Source: Lithobates sylvaticus (taxonomy: Eukaryota; Chordata; Amphibia; Anura; Ranidae). Taken from it: a stretch of 64,000 nt of DNA. The DNA lies in the NCBI GenBank assembly GCA_028564925.1, contig CM053031.1, positions 102,484,031 to 102,548,030 on the forward strand, given 5' to 3'. The translations under genes and the position numbers were made by a program. Below the pieces are notes generated by a model. That model searched no databases. It was not told the origin of the DNA and was given only the letters and a program-made list of their open reading frames with translations. Of the stretch, positions 59,520 through 64,000 are shown piece after piece; position 1 is the stretch's first letter, and every line of letters starts with the position of its first letter.

Positions 59520-59821
59520 TTCCAAAAGCTTTTACCCACTTTATGACCCGGACATTTTTTGCTATTTAGTACTCCACTACATTAAACTGGTAATTGCGTG
59601 GTCATGCAACGCTGTACGTAAATTAAATTTATATATTTTATTTCATAAAAATAAGACTCTTTTTAAAAAGATATCTGATCACTACTTGGTGTTTCATTTT
59701 TTATTAGAGAAGCAAAAGAATATCAAAAAATCAATCTAATTTATTTATAGATTATTCTGCTACGTATTGGGGGGGGTGTATATTGATTGGTTTTGTGAAA
59801 GTTACAGCGTCCACAAACTGG
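59520..59821 (-). mobile_element. Decayed piggyBac-like TTAA element fragment
   Basis: Inverted relative of the right half of 12568-13485: GGTAATTGCGTGGTCATGCA, GATCACTACTTGGTG and TTGATTGGTTTTGTGAAAGT align with GACAATTGCGCGGTCGGGCG, GATCACCTCTGCGG and TTGATTGGTTTGCGCAAAAG (inverted). No TTAA ends remain. Confidence 0.55.
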
Positions 59822-59918
<97 letters not shown>

Positions 59919-59923
59919 CATAC

Positions 59924-59960
<37 letters not shown>
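59822..59960. repeat. Microsatellite (TA)n-(CATA)n-(CA)n
   Basis: A run of TA to about 59914 (some 46 units), then CATA/CACA repeats to 59960. The YIYIYI frames on both strands are artefacts. It follows directly on the decayed TTAA element. Confidence 0.95.
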
Positions 59961-60030
59961 AAAGGTTTTACTTATAAATGGCGGTGACTTATAGTGGGAC
60001 TGTAATAGTGCAGCAGGCATTCTAACGTTT

Positions 60031-60206
60031 AGGCTGGTCATACATTATACAATTTTCTAATTTCATTTCATTTTGAATTACCTTCACCTTAGTGCAAGGG
60101 CCTGCCTGATTGCATACAAGTTGAAAGTGTTTAGGTTTGATCTCATATTATATGGTTTTGGTAACTCTAAAGTAAAAAGGAAAAATTTAATAATGTACGG
60201 CCAGCT
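60031..60206. mobile_element. Small MITE, about 176 bp
   Basis: The left end AGGCTGGTCATACATTATAC and the inverted right end TAGCTGGCCGTACATTATTA form TIRs of about 28 bp. TTA/TA-like flanks. Non-coding; ends resemble the GCTGGCCATACAT hairpin repeats elsewhere in the window. Confidence 0.5.
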
Positions 60207-60419
60207 ATACTGACACTGGGTGGGAACTGCCTAACCAGTGTTAATGTGTGTATTTATGTGCTGCTTTTTACTAAAAATCCATTTGTTCCTTGGATGCACA
60301 TGTCCTAAACCTGTAAGCAGGGAGCAACATGCAGGTAGTCGCTGTTCCTGTTGGAGGCACCTGTTCAAGTTGGGCAGGTGATCCTGAAGCAGTTAAATAC
60401 TAAAAAGGAAAGTTTGTCT

Positions 60420-60926
60420 AATCAATAATTATATAAAAACATCAATAGATTACAGTGTACTGTGGACAAAGAATACTTTTGGCCTCAGAAGCTGGTACCG
60501 GCGCCTTTAGCAATAATTCCATCTTGTGGGTATTTTACATAACTTCTTCCCAGTCTTGGAAAAAAGAAAGTGACATTTTTGTCCTCTCCTCCATGCATAA
60601 CCCCTTTGGTTGCAGAATGTTGCGCATTTCATTGCATGAACTGCCCATTTAAAATCTCCCCCACAACATTTTAATGGGATTCAGATCAGGGCTTTGACTA
60701 GAACTGTCCATAAATTTACATTCTTTTTTCAGAGCTATTCTTTGGTGGACCTGGCAATGCATTTCAGATCATCATGTTGATTGCAAGTTTCTCTTGGCTT
60801 CAAAAAAGCAAAACCGCAAACATTCCCACCACTTTGCTTTACAGTCAATACAAATTTCTCATTAAATGCAGATTTATTTTGCACCAAACTACCTTTGAAT
60901 TCTCAACCCACAGCACATTGTCCTCT
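60420..60926 (-). pseudogene. Tc1-like transposase C-terminal fragment
   Basis: On minus, [15 protein letters not shown] (about 60,705-60,655) is the end of the DDE core with the catalytic Glu changed to Lys, then EMRNILQPKG. The repeat-family text near 60450-60490 (TACTGTGGACAAAGAATACT; GGCCTCAGAAGCTGGTACCG) lies beyond the C-terminus. No TIR pair is left. It abuts the DIRS-like terminus at 60927. Confidence 0.6.
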
Positions 60927-63900
60927 AAAAATAGGATTTTTACGTCATACTTACCTGTAAAATCCTTTTCTTTGGAGTACATCATGGAACAGAGTCAGGC
61001 TAATATTCATTACCTACTGGGTTATACTCCATCATTAGGCGAATGGACACTGGTAGACCAAAGGTCTTCCGACAAGAAGTGATCCCCTAAATAACCCCTC
61101 CCATACAGAAAGTACTTTAGTTTTGTAGCAAGCACTAAATCCTCAAAAAAGGAGGGGAGGGATCTCTGTGTCCCATGATGTACTCAAAAGGATTTTATGG
61201 GTAAGTATGATGTACAAATCCTATTTTCTTTTTCATCCATCATGGGTCACAGAGTCAGGCTAATATTCATTACCTGCTGAGACGTTCCAGAGCAATAGCC
61301 TTGAGGGGAGGGAGACACCCTACCAAACAATAGCCATCAGAACTTGTATAGCAGCCCGCAGTACACTGCGGCCGAAAGCCGAATCCTTGGCTGCTCGAAC
61401 ATCCACTTGATAACATTTTGTGAATGTATGCACTGAAGACCAGGTAGCAGTCTTACAAATCTGAGCCACAGATACCTGATGGCAAAAAGCCCAGGAGGTT
61501 CCTACACCCCTGGAAGAATGAGCTCTCCCCCTAAAGGGAGGACCTTTATGTTTCAGACCGGAGGCCTGAATGACCAATTGACGGACCCAATTGGCAATGG
61601 AAGCTGCGTGCCCCTTCTTGGGTCCTTTGTTTTTTTTTTAACCAAAGAGTCTGGTCCTCGGATCTCCACAGATCAACCTTGACTGCCCAGACAATGTCCA
61701 AAGAATACAGTCATCTCTTCCGCTAAACGAGGCAGAGAGAAAAAAGGCAAAATAACGTCCTGATTTTAATGAAAGTCCGACACAACCTTTGGCAAAAAAA
61801 GGATGGAACAGGTCGTAACAAGACTGTCATGGTGAAGGATTAAGTACAGTTCCCTGCATGAACGGGCCACCAACTCCCACACCCTTCTAGCCGAGGTGAC
61901 AGCCATCAGGAAGGCTAGCTTGCGTGACAGAAAGTCTAATGGAATTTCCTTAATAGGATCAAATGGTTGTTTCTGTAACACCAAGTCCCAAAGACACATA
62001 GGTGACCTAATGGAGGAAAGCAAGCGAGTTGCCCCTTGCATAAAGGTTTGGATCAGTGAATGGGAGGCTAAAGGCCTTTGGAAGAATACTAATACGGCTA
62101 AAACCTAACCTCCGATTGTACTCAAAGCCAATTTGATTTCCACAGCTGACTAAAAAAGAGAATTCTCCCAATCACCTATTTCTGAGGATGCCATTTTCTG
62201 GCTTCCCACCAAGCAATATAAAAGTCTTCCAGACTTTATGATAAATCTTCCTAGTGACAGCTTTTCTAGCATTCAATAGAGTAGACACCACTGGTCCCGA
62301 ATTGCCACGGTCCTTTAAACACCCTGGCTTCAATAGCCAAGCCGCCAAATTTAGAGACTATAAATTGGGGTGGATATAGGACCTTGAGACAGTAGATTGG
62401 GGAGACGTGGAAGTGTCCATGGCCAGTCTATCGTCAGTCTCACAATTGCTGGGAACTAGGGCCTTCTGGGCCAGGCTGGTGCCACCAGAATGACTGAAAC
62501 CCCCTCTCTCTGAAGCCTGTGCAACAAATGTGGAAGGAGAGGGATTGGAGGGGAAAAGTATAAACCAGGGAGTACTGGCTCCATGGAACTATCAGAGCAT
62601 CTGCTCCAATTGCTAGGAGGATCTCTTGTTCAAGACACAAACTGCTGTAGCTTGTTGTTGAACCTGGATGATAGTAGGCCATCCCCAATGTTGACAAATT
62701 TCCTGAAACACCTCTGCGTATAGGGACCATTCCCCCGGGCGTAATTCTAGGACGTTGACTGGCAGGGTCTGCTCTGTCCCTGACCATTTCCCCTGAGCTG
62801 TGAGCCCATCTAGGGTCTCTCCCCAGCCTAAGAGACTGGCATCTGTAGTCAGTACTCAAGTTACCAGGAGAAAGGATTTTCCCTTTCGCAGGTTCTGATC
62901 CTGCAACCACCAGTTTATGCTTAAGCATGCCTGAGGAGATAAGCACATTGGATAATCCAATTCCTCCGTTCCAAGCCAACAAGATGTCTTGTTGAAAAGG
63001 CCTGGAATGGAATTGGGCATATGGCACTGCCTCGAAGGAGGATACCATCCTCCCTAGAAGACTCATACAGCCGAATGGAGGGTTGTCTGGTGCCCCTTAT
63101 CTGACGCACCGGATCCTTCAGAGCACAGATCCTTATGGGTGGCAAGAATACTCTTGCTTGGACCAGGTTTAGAATCAGACCTAAATATCTTAGACTTTGA
63201 GCTGGTCTCAAGGCTGACTTTTAGGTATTTATGATCCAGCCTAAGCTTTTCAAAATACCTCACTTTGTATATTATGCTCTGTTCTGTACTGCGTGATCTG
63301 AGCAGGTGGCCGTCCAGATACCCAAGCACCAGGATCCCTTGGGCCCTTAAAAGACTTAGTACTGGTGCTAGGACCTTTGTGAACACCCGGGAAGCTGTAG
63401 CAAGCCCGAAGGGTACAGCCACAAACTGAAAATTACATTCCTCTACTGCAAAACATACAACGTTCTGATGAGGCTGAAAGATAGGTACATTTATGTACGC
63501 GTCCTTTATATCGATGAAGACTAAAAAGTCCCCCCTCTGGAGTGAGGTTACTACTGGGCAGACAGACTCCATCCAAAAGGACTATCAATAGATACTTGTT
63601 CAGGGACCTAGGGTCCAAAATGGGCCTTGTGTCCCAGTTTGGTTTCTGAACCGTAAACAGGTAAAACCCTGTGCCCCTTTCGAAATACAGGAACATCTAC
63701 AATCACTCTTTGATGCACTAGATGCAATGGGTTTCTTTTTTGAGGAAACGATGGATCTTAGAAACCTCTGAGGGGGGAGCTTGTAACCGCAAGGTATAAC
63801 TGGAGGTGACCCACTCATCCTGAATTGTTGTTTTCCAAGTGTCTGCAAAGTGCAGCAGCCTTACCCCCCACACGATGGGAGTGGTGGCGTCCCCTCAAAA

Positions 63901-64000
63901 GAAGGGCTTGGTGCTGGGTTTAAAAGAATTTTGGACCCAGGGCATTTTCTGGCCCTGGCCTTGCCCCTGACCATAGCGCCCTGTTGGAGGCGGAACCACC
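60927..64000 (-). mobile_element. DIRS-like retroelement (fossil), runs off the window
   Basis: The terminus at 60927 forms an inverted pair (60927-60987 with 61172-61227, core AAAATAGGATTT), suggestive of DIRS terminal structures. Read on minus from the window edge: RT (IDIKDAYINVPIF, AVPFGLATASRVFTKVLAPV, then the YLDD-box region near 63,320), an intermediate region where RNase H should lie, and tyrosine recombinase (SARRVWELVA near 61,890; SSRGVGTSWAF and ICKTATWSSVHTFTKCYQVD at 61,540-61,400). Broken, with many breaks; older than the Ngaro-like element. The other end lies outside. Confidence 0.8.

Noticed and set aside
59752-60041. Tyr-Ile repeat frames on both strands
   Set aside because: Products of the (TA)n/(CA)n microsatellite.

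Overview
The window looks like vertebrate, and most likely anuran (ranid-frog-like), non-coding DNA. The evidence is the mix of repeats: long-TIR Tc1 elements, many short elements bounded by TTAA (T2/Kolobok-like and piggyBac-like), PIF/Harbinger MITEs with TWA target sites, a frog-type L1, and two tyrosine-recombinase retroelements (Ngaro-like and DIRS-like). Family names come from recalled hallmarks, not database searches. I found no convincing host exon, tRNA, rRNA or CRISPR array. The DNA is probably intergenic or deep intronic.

Layout. 0-4.4 kb: a MITE with a 21-bp minisatellite, a dead Tc1 copy (1001-2605) lodged at one arm of a foldback repeat, then two sister Harbinger MITEs. 5-15 kb: TTAA-type MITEs, often sharing one TTAA, one Harbinger MITE (7531-8273) and a foldback. 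15.9-18.1 kb: a piggyBac-like element split by a hAT element with an exact 8-bp target duplication. 18.7-19.6 kb: a solo LTR inside a T2-like MITE. 22.3-23.9 kb: a second dead Tc1 copy. 24.2-36.2 kb: a 12-kb composite of hAT ends, a retroviral fossil with an env-like region and one LTR (minus strand), and an L1 (minus strand) with ORF1 and ORF2 remains. 37.8-43 kb: a LINE scrap, a Tc1 scrap, a three-level TTAA nest and a 0.4-kb hairpin. 44.2-45.8 kb: a Tc1 element whose 340-codon transposase is open and keeps its DD34E residues. 45.9-48.2 kb: a 2.28-kb Harbinger element that is one large palindrome with mirror-image TATA boxes. 51.3-57.1 kb: a young Ngaro-like element (minus strand) with identical split direct repeats. 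60.9-64 kb: a DIRS-like fossil running off the right edge.

No metabolic or regulatory gene set works together here. The only clearly intact protein-coding gene is the Tc1 transposase at 44598-45620. A long gag-like frame lies in the Ngaro-like element. Two or three repeat-poor, AT-rich stretches (about 20.2-20.6, 50.0-50.6 and 57.4-57.7 kb) are candidates for conserved regulatory DNA, but that is only inference from composition.
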